Part shown: piece by piece, positions 1 through 9,220 of the stretch
Numbering within the stretch: the stretch's first letter is position 1
Layout of the letters: each line of letters begins with the position of its first letter
Origin: an uncultured Clostridia bacterium
GTDB lineage: Bacteria; Bacillota; Clostridia; Christensenellales; Borkfalkiaceae
Assembly (NCBI GenBank): GCA_947624215.1
Contig: CANQJJ010000001.1
Coordinates: forward strand, 40,895-104,894
DNA length: 64,000 bases
Direction: 5' to 3'
Translations under genes and position numbers: made by a program
Notes under the pieces: generated by a model
Database searches by the model: none
Told to the model about the DNA's origin: nothing
Seen by the model: only the letters and a program-made list of their open reading frames with translations

Positions 1-1
1 C

Positions 2-145
2 AAGCACTTATGGGTATATTCCCACGGCATTGCGGTACTTTGTGCGACACGGCTGTGCTCGTTGACGATGGAAGAGATCGGAAATATGCTCACCGAGATT
101 TTCATCGCGCTGTTAAAAGAAGTCAAGGCAGGGGAGAAACTATGA
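2..145 (+). CDS. C-terminal fragment of a TetR-family regulator (truncated by window start)
   Basis: Frame 2 reads [47 protein letters not shown], resembling a TetR C-terminal domain; stop overlaps the next ATG (ATGA). Confidence 0.5.
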   Translation, partial: KHLWVYSHGIAVLCATRLCSLTMEEIGNMLTEIFIALLKEVKAGEKL

Positions 146-834
146 TTGCCGCAAAAGAAATTTGCAAATATTACGGGAGCGGCGCAAATCGGCAGGAAGT
201 GTTAAAGAGCGTTGAGCTCAATGTTTCAGACGGGAAATTCGTCGTGATCCTCGGAGCTTCGGGTTCGGGGAAATCCACGCTTCTCAACGTTCTTTCAGGT
301 TTGGAACGTGCCGATAGCGGCTCTGTCCTCTATGACGGAACGGATATTTCGCGATTCTCCGATTCCGAGCTCACAAGGTTCCGTAAGGCACAAGTGGGTT
401 TTATCTTTCAGCAATATTATCTGCTACCCCATTTGAGTGTCGAGAAGAATGTGCGCATGGGGGCAGACCTTGCGGGAAATAAAAATTACGCCGAGGTGAT
501 AGAGGCTGTCGGGCTTGCCGAGAAATGCAAAAAATATCCGAGCGAGCTTTCGGGCGGGGAGCAACAAAGGGTAGCCATCGCCCGTGCGCTTGCCAAAAAG
601 CCTAAAGTGTTGTTTTGCGACGAGCCGACGGGTGCGCTCGACGAGGCGACAGGCAGACAGATTTTGGACTGCATTTCAAAATTACAAAGAAGCAGCGGTG
701 TCACTGTAATTATGGTAACGCACAATCAAAATATCGCAGATATGGCGGATACCGTCGTGAGGTTGAACAGCGGGACTGTTTTGGAAGTTCAGCATAACAA
801 CGAGCAAAAATCGGCGTATGAAATCGGGTGGTAA
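142..834 (+). CDS. ABC transporter ATP-binding protein (MacB/LolD-like)
   Basis: Walker [10 protein letters not shown], signature LSGGEQQR, Walker [13 protein letters not shown]; Met at 142 preceded by GGGGAG. Confidence 0.92.
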   Translation: MIAAKEICKYYGSGANRQEVLKSVELNVSDGKFVVILGASGSGKSTLLNVLSGLERADSGSVLYDGTDISRFSDSELTRFRKAQVGFIFQQYYLLPHLSVEKNVRMGADLAGNKNYAEVIEAVGLAEKCKKYPSELSGGEQQRVAIARALAKKPKVLFCDEPTGALDEATGRQILDCISKLQRSSGVTVIMVTHNQNIADMADTVVRLNSGTVLEVQHNNEQKSAYEIGW

Positions 835-1961
835 AAATGGTGATCGGAATCAAAGACGCTTTGAAATTCATCGGCATTTCCATTGTCGTATGCTGTGCGG
901 CGTTCGTCTGCACCCTGTTTTTAAGTTATGATCTCGACCTAAATTCTCTCGAAAACATTCCCGACGCCGCCATGCCCTTATACAATGCCCAACTCTCTAT
1001 GGGGAAAGCCATCGCCGCCATTTCGGGATGCGGTCTTGCGCTGACGTCGGTCGTGTTGCTTGTCTTTTATCTCAAAAACTATATCGACGCCCACGGCAGA
1101 GAGCTCGGGATCCTTAAAGCTATAGGCTATTCGAGATTTTCGGTCGCGAAACATTTTTGGATATTCGGACTCAGCGTGTTTTTCGGTACGGCAATCGGTT
1201 TTGTTGCGGCGTACCTCTATATGCCCACCTTCTACCGCGTTCAAAATGCAGACGGAATTTTGCCGGAGATGGCAGTGCATTTTCACTTCGAATTACCGAT
1301 TTATTTGATCGTATTGCCTACGCTTGCCTTTGCGGGACTTGCGGTGCTATATGCTATTTGGAAATTGAAAGCTCCCGTGTTGAATTTATTACGGGGAAAC
1401 TGCACAAAGGCAATCAAAGCGCATAAAGAAAAAGACGAGTCTTTTTTGAAAGGATTACGGAGCGCAACGTTGAAAAGTAAAAAATTACTTATATTTTTGA
1501 TCGCGTTTTCCGCATTTTGCTTTTCGTCTATGGTGCAGATGTCCCTTTCCATGTCCGATCTTGCAAGCGAAACATTTGCGTGGATAATCCTTATGATCGG
1601 ATTGATTTTGGCGTTCATGACGCTTTTGATGTCCCTTTCAAGTGTCGTAAAGGGCAACGCAAAGACGATCGCCATGATGCGCATCTTCGGCTATGAAGAT
1701 AGCGTTTGTTCCGATCGTATTCTCGGCGCATATCGTCCGTTTTCGTATATCGGATTTGTCGTCGGAACGATTTATCAATTCGCACTTTTGAAACTGATGC
1801 TCGGCGTATTCTTTGCCGATGTTGAGATCCCCGCTTACACGTTCGACTGGAAAGCGCTGATCATCGCCGCCATTGCATTTGTCGCCCTGTACGAGTTCAT
1901 TCTCTTCTTATATGCAAAGAGGATCAAAAAGCTCTCGCTGAGATCCGTTATGGAGGAATAG
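828..1961 (+). CDS. FtsX-like ABC transporter permease
   Basis: Multi-TM protein with GRELGILKAIGYSRFSV motif; overlaps end of ATPase gene. Confidence 0.85.
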   Translation: MVKMVIGIKDALKFIGISIVVCCAAFVCTLFLSYDLDLNSLENIPDAAMPLYNAQLSMGKAIAAISGCGLALTSVVLLVFYLKNYIDAHGRELGILKAIGYSRFSVAKHFWIFGLSVFFGTAIGFVAAYLYMPTFYRVQNADGILPEMAVHFHFELPIYLIVLPTLAFAGLAVLYAIWKLKAPVLNLLRGNCTKAIKAHKEKDESFLKGLRSATLKSKKLLIFLIAFSAFCFSSMVQMSLSMSDLASETFAWIILMIGLILAFMTLLMSLSSVVKGNAKTIAMMRIFGYEDSVCSDRILGAYRPFSYIGFVVGTIYQFALLKLMLGVFFADVEIPAYTFDWKALIIAAIAFVALYEFILFLYAKRIKKLSLRSVMEE

Positions 1962-2062
1962 AAGACCCCAAATTTCAGTGTAAAACGTGAGTAATTTCTT
2001 GCAACAGAGGTTGACTTTTGGAGCGATCGGCGGTATACTGAACACAGAGAGGAGGAAACAGT

Positions 2063-2782
2063 ATGTGGTGTGATTTTACGACGGAGATCCCGAGCAGGGC
2101 AATGGCGAACCAAACTACCTTTCAGGATTTTGTCATCCCCGATACCGTGACGCACATCGGCAAGGAAGCCTTCATGAACAGCTACGCCATCAAGAGGGTG
2201 TATATCCCGAAGAGCGTCGTCACCATCGAGCGGGACGCCTTCAAGGGCTGTGAGAATGTAGAGATCTTTTGTGAGGGAGAACCGCAAAAGGGCTGGGTAT
2301 GCGGTATGGGGAAGGAGATCGAGAGGGATTCTTTCGTAACGCCCGAGGACGAAGCTTTCAACTTCCATCGCTCGGGTGGATCTTTTTCGTCCACGACCAT
2401 TGAGCGGGAGGTGGAGCGCTACCAAAATTGGAATCCCGACGGGCGCCCCGTGCATACGCATGTGCCTGAGAGCATCTACAAAGATTGGTTCCTCTTCCGC
2501 GTCAAGTATCTCAGGCTGTTCTACCTGCCCGGTTGCCCGTATTGCCGCTGGGCACAAAGGGCGATCGACGAACTCATGCAGCAACACCGCGAGTTCTACG
2601 GGATCAAGATCGATTGGATCGACGAGGATCTGAACTACGGTTTCGCCCAAAAATTTGACTACTACTATGTCCCGTCTATTTTCGATGAGAACAAAAAGCT
2701 CTACGAAGCCAAGCCGGGCGTCAAATATGACGAGCTCAAGCGCGCCATCGAAAGCTCCCTCATCAAGGCCATCAACGAATAG
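2063..2782 (+). CDS. Leucine-rich-repeat (LRR_5/BspA-like) plus thioredoxin-like fusion protein
   Basis: N-terminal FVIPDTVTHIGKEAFMNSYAIKRVYIPKSVVTIERDAFKGC (LRR_5); C-terminal FYLPGCPYCRWAQRAIDEL CxxC thioredoxin motif; promoter TTGACT-17-TATACT and GGAGG RBS. Confidence 0.75.
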   Translation: MWCDFTTEIPSRAMANQTTFQDFVIPDTVTHIGKEAFMNSYAIKRVYIPKSVVTIERDAFKGCENVEIFCEGEPQKGWVCGMGKEIERDSFVTPEDEAFNFHRSGGSFSSTTIEREVERYQNWNPDGRPVHTHVPESIYKDWFLFRVKYLRLFYLPGCPYCRWAQRAIDELMQQHREFYGIKIDWIDEDLNYGFAQKFDYYYVPSIFDENKKLYEAKPGVKYDELKRAIESSLIKAINE

Positions 2783-2816
2783 CTTTCGCCGCGGCCCAAA
2801 TACAAACGATAAAAAT

Positions 2817-2845
2817 TCCCGTACATTTCTGTACGGGATACTTTT
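2817..2845. terminator. Bidirectional intrinsic terminator
   Basis: TCCCGTAC-atttct-GTACGGGA between convergent genes, A- and T-rich flanks. Confidence 0.75.
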
Positions 2846-3282
2846 TACTCATTTTGCGGGGCATCCAAAATCTTATAGAGAAGGTGGTAGAGCTCGTTGC
2901 ATTCCTTGTCGGAAAGGGGGAGGCACCGCTCGAGCTGTTGCGGGACCTTGATCGCCTCTTCCCGCAAAACCGCCCCGCGCTCCGTGAGCGATACGAGCAA
3001 GACGCGCTCATCCTCCCTTGAACGCTTTCTCTGTACAAAGCCCTTTAGCTCGAGCATTTTGAGCATGGGGGTGAGGGTCCCCGAATCGAGATAGAGTTTT
3101 TCGCCGAGTTCTTTCACGCTGACTTCCCCGTGCTCCCACAGTACCATCATCGCGAGGTATTGGGTGTAAGTGAGCCCGAGAGGGTCGAGGTAGGGACGGT
3201 ATCTGCGTATGATGTCTTTTGACGCCGCATACAGTGGAAAGCAAAGCTGGTGATCGAGTTTGAGCAAATCGTATTTATCCAT
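2845..3282 (-). CDS. ohrR: MarR-family organic peroxide sensor regulator
   Basis: LDHQLCFPLYAASKD (reactive Cys context of OhrR), YLDSGTLTPMLKMLELKGFVQRKRSREDERV; promoter TTGACA-17-TATACT. Confidence 0.85.
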   Translation of the reverse strand: MDKYDLLKLDHQLCFPLYAASKDIIRRYRPYLDPLGLTYTQYLAMMVLWEHGEVSVKELGEKLYLDSGTLTPMLKMLELKGFVQRKRSREDERVLLVSLTERGAVLREEAIKVPQQLERCLPLSDKECNELYHLLYKILDAPQNE

Positions 3283-3385
3283 GTCTGCACTCCGTTTGTT
3301 AAGAGTATAGCACAATTTGGAAAAATTGTCAAGCCCTTTGCGAAGAATAAGCAGTTATGCCGGTTTTTTGCAGATCTCGATTCGC

Positions 3386-3832
3386 TCAATAGGAAGAGGA
3401 GGCGCGGTCCATTTCGCGCTTTAAGTCGCGTTCCTTGATGGACTGCTTTTTATCGTAGGCGTGTTTACCCTTGCAGAGGGCGATCTCGACCTTCACGAGT
3501 GCGTCCTTGAAATAGATCTTGAGGGGGACGAGGGTGAAGCCGCGCTCATTGACCTTCCCCACGATCTTGAAGATCTCCGCGCGGTGGAGCAGGAGCTTCC
3601 TGTCCTTTCTCGAATCGCGCGTGGAAAAGGCGCCGCTCTTATCGTAGAGTGCGATGTGCATGTTTTTGATGTAGACTTCCCCGCCGCGCACTTCACAGAA
3701 GCTCTCCCCGATGGAGGCTTTGCCTGCGCGGAGCGACTTTACCTCTGCACCTTCGAGAACGATCCCCGCCTCGAATTTCTCCTGGATAAAGTATTCAAAG
3801 GAAGCAGAACGGTTGACTGCAATGATTTTCAT
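3386..3832 (-). CDS. smpB: SsrA-binding protein
   Basis: FEAGIVLEGAEVKSLRAGKASI and KGKHAYDKKQSIKERDLKREMDR; follows rnr. Confidence 0.96.
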   Translation of the reverse strand: MKIIAVNRSASFEYFIQEKFEAGIVLEGAEVKSLRAGKASIGESFCEVRGGEVYIKNMHIALYDKSGAFSTRDSRKDRKLLLHRAEIFKIVGKVNERGFTLVPLKIYFKDALVKVEIALCKGKHAYDKKQSIKERDLKREMDRASSSY

Positions 3833-5904
3833 AGTTTTTTCACCAATCCGAACAGAACTCTTCGGGCGCCCCAATCGACGCCGTCAACGCGCACCCGCAC
3901 CCTCATGCCCAGCGAAAACGCGTTGTGCATGCCCTTGAGAATGTAGTGCGTATCGAGAAATTCATAATGATCGTCGGGAAGGGTCTCCAACGGCAGGAAG
4001 CCCTCGACGGTGTTTGCGAACTCGGCAAAGAGACCGAAACCCGTCACCCCCGAGACTGTGGCGTCGTATTCCTCCCCGATCTTATCCTGCATATAGGCGA
4101 CAATGTAGAGGGCGTCGACGTCCCGCTCGGCGTCAGCGGCATTTTTCTCCGTCATGGAGGAGCGGATGGCCGCCTGTTTTACAAAGTCCCGATAGTTTTC
4201 CGCGGCCTTTGCGGGATCCGTGAGCGCCTCTTTGATGATGCGGTGGATACAGAGATCGGGATAGCGGCGGATGGGGGAGGTGAAGTGGCAGTAGCATTCC
4301 GAGGCGAGCCCGAAGTGCCCGAGATTGACGGGCGAATACTGTGCCTTCATCATCGAGCGGAGCATGACGCGGTTGACGAGGGGATAGAGCGGAGAGCCCT
4401 CCAAGCCGTTCAAAAGTTCCTGATAGTCGGCGGGGGAGACATTCGCGGCGTCAAACTTGGCATTGATGCCGAGCTCTTTGAGAAATGTGAGGAAGTCCTC
4501 GGCCTTCTCCTCCGACGGCTTTTCGTGGACGCGGTAAACAAAGGGCATGCGCATCTCCGTCATGATGGCCGCGACGCTCTCGTTGGCGAGCACCATGAAC
4601 TGCTCGATCATGTCGTGCGAGATCGTGCGCTTGAAGTCGGGAATGTCGATGCGCCCGTCATCGTATAAGATCTTCGCCTCTTGGATGTCGAGCTCTACCC
4701 CGCCCCGCTTTTCCCGTGCATTTTTCAAAATATGGGTAAGCTCTACGGCGGTGGCGACGAGCCCTGCAAGATCTGGATATGCAGCGACGGCTTCGGGATC
4801 TCCCTCGGCAATGCGCGTGACGTCGGTGTAGGTCATGCGGTGCGAGGAGTTGATGACGGAGGGAACGATGCGCCTTTTGAGCACCTTCCCTTGCGGGCTT
4901 ACCGTCATGAGGCAGGAGAGCGTGAGGCGGTCCACGCCCTCATTGAGCGAGCAGATATCGTTGGAGAGCGCAGGCGGGAGCATGGGCAGGACGCGGTCTG
5001 GAAAGTATACGCTTGTTCCCCGTTCGAATGCTTCGCGGTCGAGGGGGGAATTGCGCTTGACATAGTGTGAGACATCTGCGATGTGCACGCCGAGCTCGAA
5101 GTTTTTCCCTGTTTTCTTGACGGAGATGGCGTCGTCGATGTCGCGCGTGTCCTCCCCGTCAATGGTGATGATGCACTCGCCCCGCAGATCCAGCCGTCCT
5201 CCGATTTCGGCCGCCGTCTTCCGCTTTGCCTGTTTTTCGGCCTCGCGCAGGACTTCTTCTGGGAATTCCTCCCTCAAATTGTGGGCGCGGATGAGGGCAA
5301 GTTCCTCGGTGAAGAGATCGCCGCTCTCGCCGAGCACTTCCGCGATCTCACCCATGAGAGGGGAATAGGAGGTGATGCGCACGACGACTTTAGAGCCGAC
5401 AGCCCGCATTCTCCTGCCATGCCCCGCGATGAGGATATCGGTAGAGAATTTTTTTTCGTCGGGCCGCACGAAGATCGTCTGCCCGTCCCGAAGGCAGGTC
5501 CCGACGACCTCGCGGTAACCCCTGTCGAGAATTGCGAGGATCTCGCCCTCGTCGTCCGATCTTCCTTGGACGGGGATCGCGAGAACGGTATCGAGGTGCA
5601 GGGCGCCGAGCGTCGCGCGGTGGGGGATAAAGAGGTCCTGCGAACCGTCGTCGGGCACGAAAAACCCGAACCCGCGCTCGTTTCCGGTGAAGACGCCCTT
5701 CTTAGCGCCGAATTGCTCGGCCGTTCCGAACCGCCCGCGCGTATCCGTCAAAAGTTCTCCCGTCCGCACGAGGGATAAGAGCATGTCCTTTACGGCGAGC
5801 GATTCGCGCCTCCCGAGCCTGAGCCGTCTTGCGATTTCGGCGTCCGTAAGCAGTGCGAATTCGCCGCACAGGATCTGATTCAGAAGCGATTGTTTTGCGT
5901 TCAA
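3829..5904 (-). CDS. rnr: Ribonuclease R
   Basis: RNB domain (ITIDGEDTRDIDDAISV, PLDREAFERGTSVYFPDRVLPMLP) and C-terminal S1; TTG start 7 nt after AAGGAG. Confidence 0.95.
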   Translation of the reverse strand: MNAKQSLLNQILCGEFALLTDAEIARRLRLGRRESLAVKDMLLSLVRTGELLTDTRGRFGTAEQFGAKKGVFTGNERGFGFFVPDDGSQDLFIPHRATLGALHLDTVLAIPVQGRSDDEGEILAILDRGYREVVGTCLRDGQTIFVRPDEKKFSTDILIAGHGRRMRAVGSKVVVRITSYSPLMGEIAEVLGESGDLFTEELALIRAHNLREEFPEEVLREAEKQAKRKTAAEIGGRLDLRGECIITIDGEDTRDIDDAISVKKTGKNFELGVHIADVSHYVKRNSPLDREAFERGTSVYFPDRVLPMLPPALSNDICSLNEGVDRLTLSCLMTVSPQGKVLKRRIVPSVINSSHRMTYTDVTRIAEGDPEAVAAYPDLAGLVATAVELTHILKNAREKRGGVELDIQEAKILYDDGRIDIPDFKRTISHDMIEQFMVLANESVAAIMTEMRMPFVYRVHEKPSEEKAEDFLTFLKELGINAKFDAANVSPADYQELLNGLEGSPLYPLVNRVMLRSMMKAQYSPVNLGHFGLASECYCHFTSPIRRYPDLCIHRIIKEALTDPAKAAENYRDFVKQAAIRSSMTEKNAADAERDVDALYIVAYMQDKIGEEYDATVSGVTGFGLFAEFANTVEGFLPLETLPDDHYEFLDTHYILKGMHNAFSLGMRVRVRVDGVDWGARRVLFGLVKKL

Positions 5905-5972
5905 AGCATTCTCCTTGGATGAAAAAGCGGGCAAGCACGATGCCCGCCCGCAGTGATGATTCGCAGTTGTTC

Positions 5973-6314
5973 TCAGAAAGCAAGGCCCCAGATCGCAGGG
6001 ATCTGAAGGATGAAGAACGTAATGGCAAACACGCCGAGAACGCCGAGACAGATGAGCGTCCACATTTTCAGCTTCGCCTCGGTGGATTTTCCCTTGTTCT
6101 TCCCGTAGAAGGTCTCGCTCGATCCGCCCAGCGCGTCGATGCCCTGTGAATTCCCGGGCGTGAGCATGACGAGCACGATGGCGGCGAGTGCAGCGACGCC
6201 CATGGCAATGATGAGGGCAAGGCTGACTGCGCGATAGGTCACGAATGAGGCCTCGGTACCTGCAAAGTCCGAAGCGTCAATGAGTAAATTTGAGATGATA
6301 GACAGTAAATTCAT
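5973..6314 (-). CDS. secG: Preprotein translocase subunit SecG
   Basis: Two-TM protein AAIVLVMLTPGNSQGIDALGGSSETFYGKNKGKSTEAKL; secG-rnr-smpB order. Confidence 0.9.
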   Translation of the reverse strand: MNLLSIISNLLIDASDFAGTEASFVTYRAVSLALIIAMGVAALAAIVLVMLTPGNSQGIDALGGSSETFYGKNKGKSTEAKLKMWTLICLGVLGVFAITFFILQIPAIWGLAF

Positions 6315-6411
6315 GGAACTCGATCCTCTTTCTTACCGAAATACGGGTAATATTATACCATATCGTCCTCTTGTTGACAACTTTTTTTGGCCTGTTTTTC
6401 AAAAATAAAAA

Positions 6412-6438
6412 ATAATTCCCCATGAAACAGGGAATTAT
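6412..6438 (-). terminator. Intrinsic terminator of lipoprotein gene
   Basis: Perfect 9-bp stem ATAATTCCC/GGGAATTAT with T-run on minus strand. Confidence 0.8.
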
Positions 6439-6451
6439 CTCGGCTGAAAAT

Positions 6452-6910
6452 TTACTTGGTCCCCTTGAAGATCTTTTGGTCTCCGAAGATGAGCACGCAG
6501 TTTTCGTTGACGACGTCGCTTTGCTGATATTTCTCCCAAAGCTCGTCGAACTTCTCCTTATCCGATTCGGAAAGATCCTCTTTGTAGTGCTTTTGGAGCT
6601 CGTCGACGTTCGTATATTCCCAAACGATCGCATACTTTGCGGTGACAAGACCCGCGAGCTCGGAAATGGTGGGATCCTCGGACAGCTGGGCCGTCGTGAG
6701 GAAGTGAACGGTGGCGTCCGCTTCTTTTACATCCTCATCCTTGACACCGAACGCCTTTTTCAATGCCTCGGTGAGTTCGATCTCATGGTAGCCTTCATTC
6801 TCATAGGCCGACTTAATCTTGCCCCAGGCGGAGCCGCACGCGCAGAGGCCGACGAGCAATACTGCAACGATGGCCAGAGCGGTTACAACAACTGAAAGTT
6901 TCTTTTTCAT
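6452..6910 (-). CDS. Putative lipoprotein
   Basis: Signal peptide with lipobox LVGLCACGS; promoter TTGACA-17-TACAAT and AAGGAG RBS. Confidence 0.75.
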   Translation of the reverse strand: MKKKLSVVVTALAIVAVLLVGLCACGSAWGKIKSAYENEGYHEIELTEALKKAFGVKDEDVKEADATVHFLTTAQLSEDPTISELAGLVTAKYAIVWEYTNVDELQKHYKEDLSESDKEKFDELWEKYQQSDVVNENCVLIFGDQKIFKGTK

Positions 6911-7024
6911 AACTCTCTCCTTGTTTTTTGTTTATTGTAACGCATTCCTTGGCGGTTGTCAAGTCTTTAACATCTGTGGGAAGAAAAAATTTCCTGTATT
7001 TTTTCGTGCGGCGGGGCTGTGTGC

Positions 7025-7053
7025 TTGACATTTTGGTTGCGGAAAGGTACAAT
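7025..7053 (+). promoter_or_regulatory. Promoter of shikimate kinase gene, leaderless geometry
   Basis: TTGACA-17-TACAAT, 6 nt before ATG. Confidence 0.85.
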
Positions 7054-7059
7054 AAGTGC

Positions 7060-7566
7060 ATGTATCGGCTCGTCCTTATCGGCATGCCCGCCTGCGGCAA
7101 AAGCACGACGGGAAAGAATTTGGCCAAACGGTGCCATATCCCGTTTACAGACGGAGACAGTCTCATAAGGGAGCAGACGGGAAAACCCCTGCACCGCCTC
7201 ATCGAGGAGCGTGGCACGGAGGGATTTTTGGCCCTCGAAGAGGAGATCCTGTGCTCCTTTGCGCCCGAAGGCGGCTTTGTGTTGGCACCCGGCGGGAGCG
7301 CCGTCTACTCTGCGCGTGCGATGGCACACCTCAAAGAGCTCGGAACGGCCGTCTATCTGAAACTTTCCTGTGACTGCATAGAGAAGCGCATCCCGGACTT
7401 TGTTGCGCGCGGCGTTGTGATGCGAGGCAATATCCGAACGATCCGCGGGCTATACGGCGAGCGCGTGCCGCTCTATGAGCGCTATGCGGACATCACGGTG
7501 GACGTGAATACATTGACGACGGAGGAGATCGCGGAAAAAATTCTCCGTGAATTAAACGGCAAATGA
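7060..7566 (+). CDS. aroK: Shikimate kinase
   Basis: P-loop GMPACGKSTTGKNLA, FTDGDSLIREQTGKPLHRLIEERGTEGFLALEEEIL, LAPGGSAV. Confidence 0.85.
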   Translation: MYRLVLIGMPACGKSTTGKNLAKRCHIPFTDGDSLIREQTGKPLHRLIEERGTEGFLALEEEILCSFAPEGGFVLAPGGSAVYSARAMAHLKELGTAVYLKLSCDCIEKRIPDFVARGVVMRGNIRTIRGLYGERVPLYERYADITVDVNTLTTEEIAEKILRELNGK

Positions 7567-8504
7567 GAATTTGTATTTACGGCGCCGGGGCGATGGGAAC
7601 AAGCCTCGGCCTTGAACTCGGGAAGGCTGGCATTTCCTGTACCTTTGTAACACGCAATGCCGCGCAGGTCCGAAATTTACAGCAGCAAGGGCTTGACGCG
7701 TGTCTTCCCGCGGACATGGTAGGGGCCTACGACGTCATCTTTCTTGCGACGAAGCAGCGCGACAATCGTTTGATCGCAGAATTTTTACAAAATTTCCTTG
7801 CCTCTGACGGCGTGCTCGTCACCGTGCAGAACGGTCTTCCGGAGGCAGGGCTTGCGGAGGTGCTCGGGGCCGACCGCGTCTACGGCTGTGCGCTCGGGTG
7901 GGGCGCCGAACTTTCGGACGGAGAATTGAAAGTCACCTCGTCCGAGAGTCGGAAGCGCCTTGCGATCGGAGCATACGGCAAGGGGGAGCGGCTCGGGGAA
8001 CTCGTTTCTCTCCTTGGGCAGGCCTTTTTCGTCACCGAGGGCGACCTTGCCGAGATCCGTTTTTCTAAACTTGTCGTCAATGCCGCTTTTTCCACCATTT
8101 CTGCCATTACGGGCTGTACATTCGGGCAGATCTCCGTCAAATACAGGAAACAGGCGCTTGCGCTCATGCGGGAGACGGTCGCAGTCGCGAAGGCATACGG
8201 CTGCACCCGTCTCGTGCAAAACGGGCACGATATCTTGAAATATGCTTCAAGCCCGTTTGCGGGGCTGGTTCTTCCCTTTGCGATGAGGAAACATGCCGCG
8301 ATCAAGTCCGGTATGCTCCGTGATATTATGGCGGGAAAACGCTGCGATGTAGACTTTGTCGCAGGTGCCGTTGTGCAAGCAGGACAAAAAAAGGGCATAC
8401 CATGTCCGAGAATGGCGCGTGCAGTCGCCCTTGTTCACGAGATTGAGAACGGGCTCGCGGAGATCGCGCCCGAGAGTATTTACTTAATGGAGGATGCACT
8501 GTGA
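7563..8504 (+). CDS. panE: Ketopantoate reductase family (2-dehydropantoate 2-reductase)
   Basis: Rossmann YGAGAMGTSLG, TKQRDN, VTVQNGL; ApbA C-terminal domain. Confidence 0.85.
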   Translation: MRICIYGAGAMGTSLGLELGKAGISCTFVTRNAAQVRNLQQQGLDACLPADMVGAYDVIFLATKQRDNRLIAEFLQNFLASDGVLVTVQNGLPEAGLAEVLGADRVYGCALGWGAELSDGELKVTSSESRKRLAIGAYGKGERLGELVSLLGQAFFVTEGDLAEIRFSKLVVNAAFSTISAITGCTFGQISVKYRKQALALMRETVAVAKAYGCTRLVQNGHDILKYASSPFAGLVLPFAMRKHAAIKSGMLRDIMAGKRCDVDFVAGAVVQAGQKKGIPCPRMARAVALVHEIENGLAEIAPESIYLMEDAL

Positions 8505-9220
8505 GATTGATCTTGATCCGCCACGGCGATCCCGATTACGTGCACGATTCCCTCACGCCCAAGGGGCGCCGCGAGGCGGAACTTTTGGCTCTTCGCGCAA
8601 AGAATTGGCATGTCGACGATGTGTATACTTCTCCGCTCGGCCGTGCCAAAGAGACGGCGCAGCCCTGCCTTGCCGTCTGGGGGAAAGAGGCGTCTGTTCT
8701 CGATTGGGCGCAGGAGTTCTTCTTCGCCGAGGCCGAAAAGGAGGGCAAGCTCTCCCTCGTGTGGGATTTTTATCCCGCCGATTGGACGGGGCGCGATGAA
8801 AATTTCCGCGAGACAGCTTGGCTTGACCTTCCCGAGGTATGCCATGTTCGCGACGCCTATGAAGAGACGTGCGCTTCGCTCGACGCTTTGCTCGCAAGCT
8901 ACGGCTATATGCGCGACGGCAGAATGTACCGTGTGAAGGAGCATTCAGATAAGACCATCGTCATTTTTTGTCACTTCGGGGTCACAATGGTATTTTTGTC
9001 CCATCTTCTCAACATTTCCGCGGAGGCGCTGTGGCACGGCCTGTTTCTCGCGCCAACGTCCGTCACGGTTTTGAATTCCGAGGAACGGCGGGACGACGAG
9101 GCCTATTTTCGCGCCGAGCGTATCGGTGACTGTCATCATCTCATCGCGGGAGGCGAACCGATCTCCCCGAGCGGCTATTTTACGGATATTTTTCAGGAAT
9201 CATCAGGAGGAAGAATATGA
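8501..9220 (+). CDS. Histidine phosphatase (phosphoglycerate mutase-like) family protein
   Basis: LILIRHGDPDYVHDSLTPKGRREAELLA; second catalytic FCHFGV. Confidence 0.88.
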   Translation: MRLILIRHGDPDYVHDSLTPKGRREAELLALRAKNWHVDDVYTSPLGRAKETAQPCLAVWGKEASVLDWAQEFFFAEAEKEGKLSLVWDFYPADWTGRDENFRETAWLDLPEVCHVRDAYEETCASLDALLASYGYMRDGRMYRVKEHSDKTIVIFCHFGVTMVFLSHLLNISAEALWHGLFLAPTSVTVLNSEERRDDEAYFRAERIGDCHHLIAGGEPISPSGYFTDIFQESSGGRI

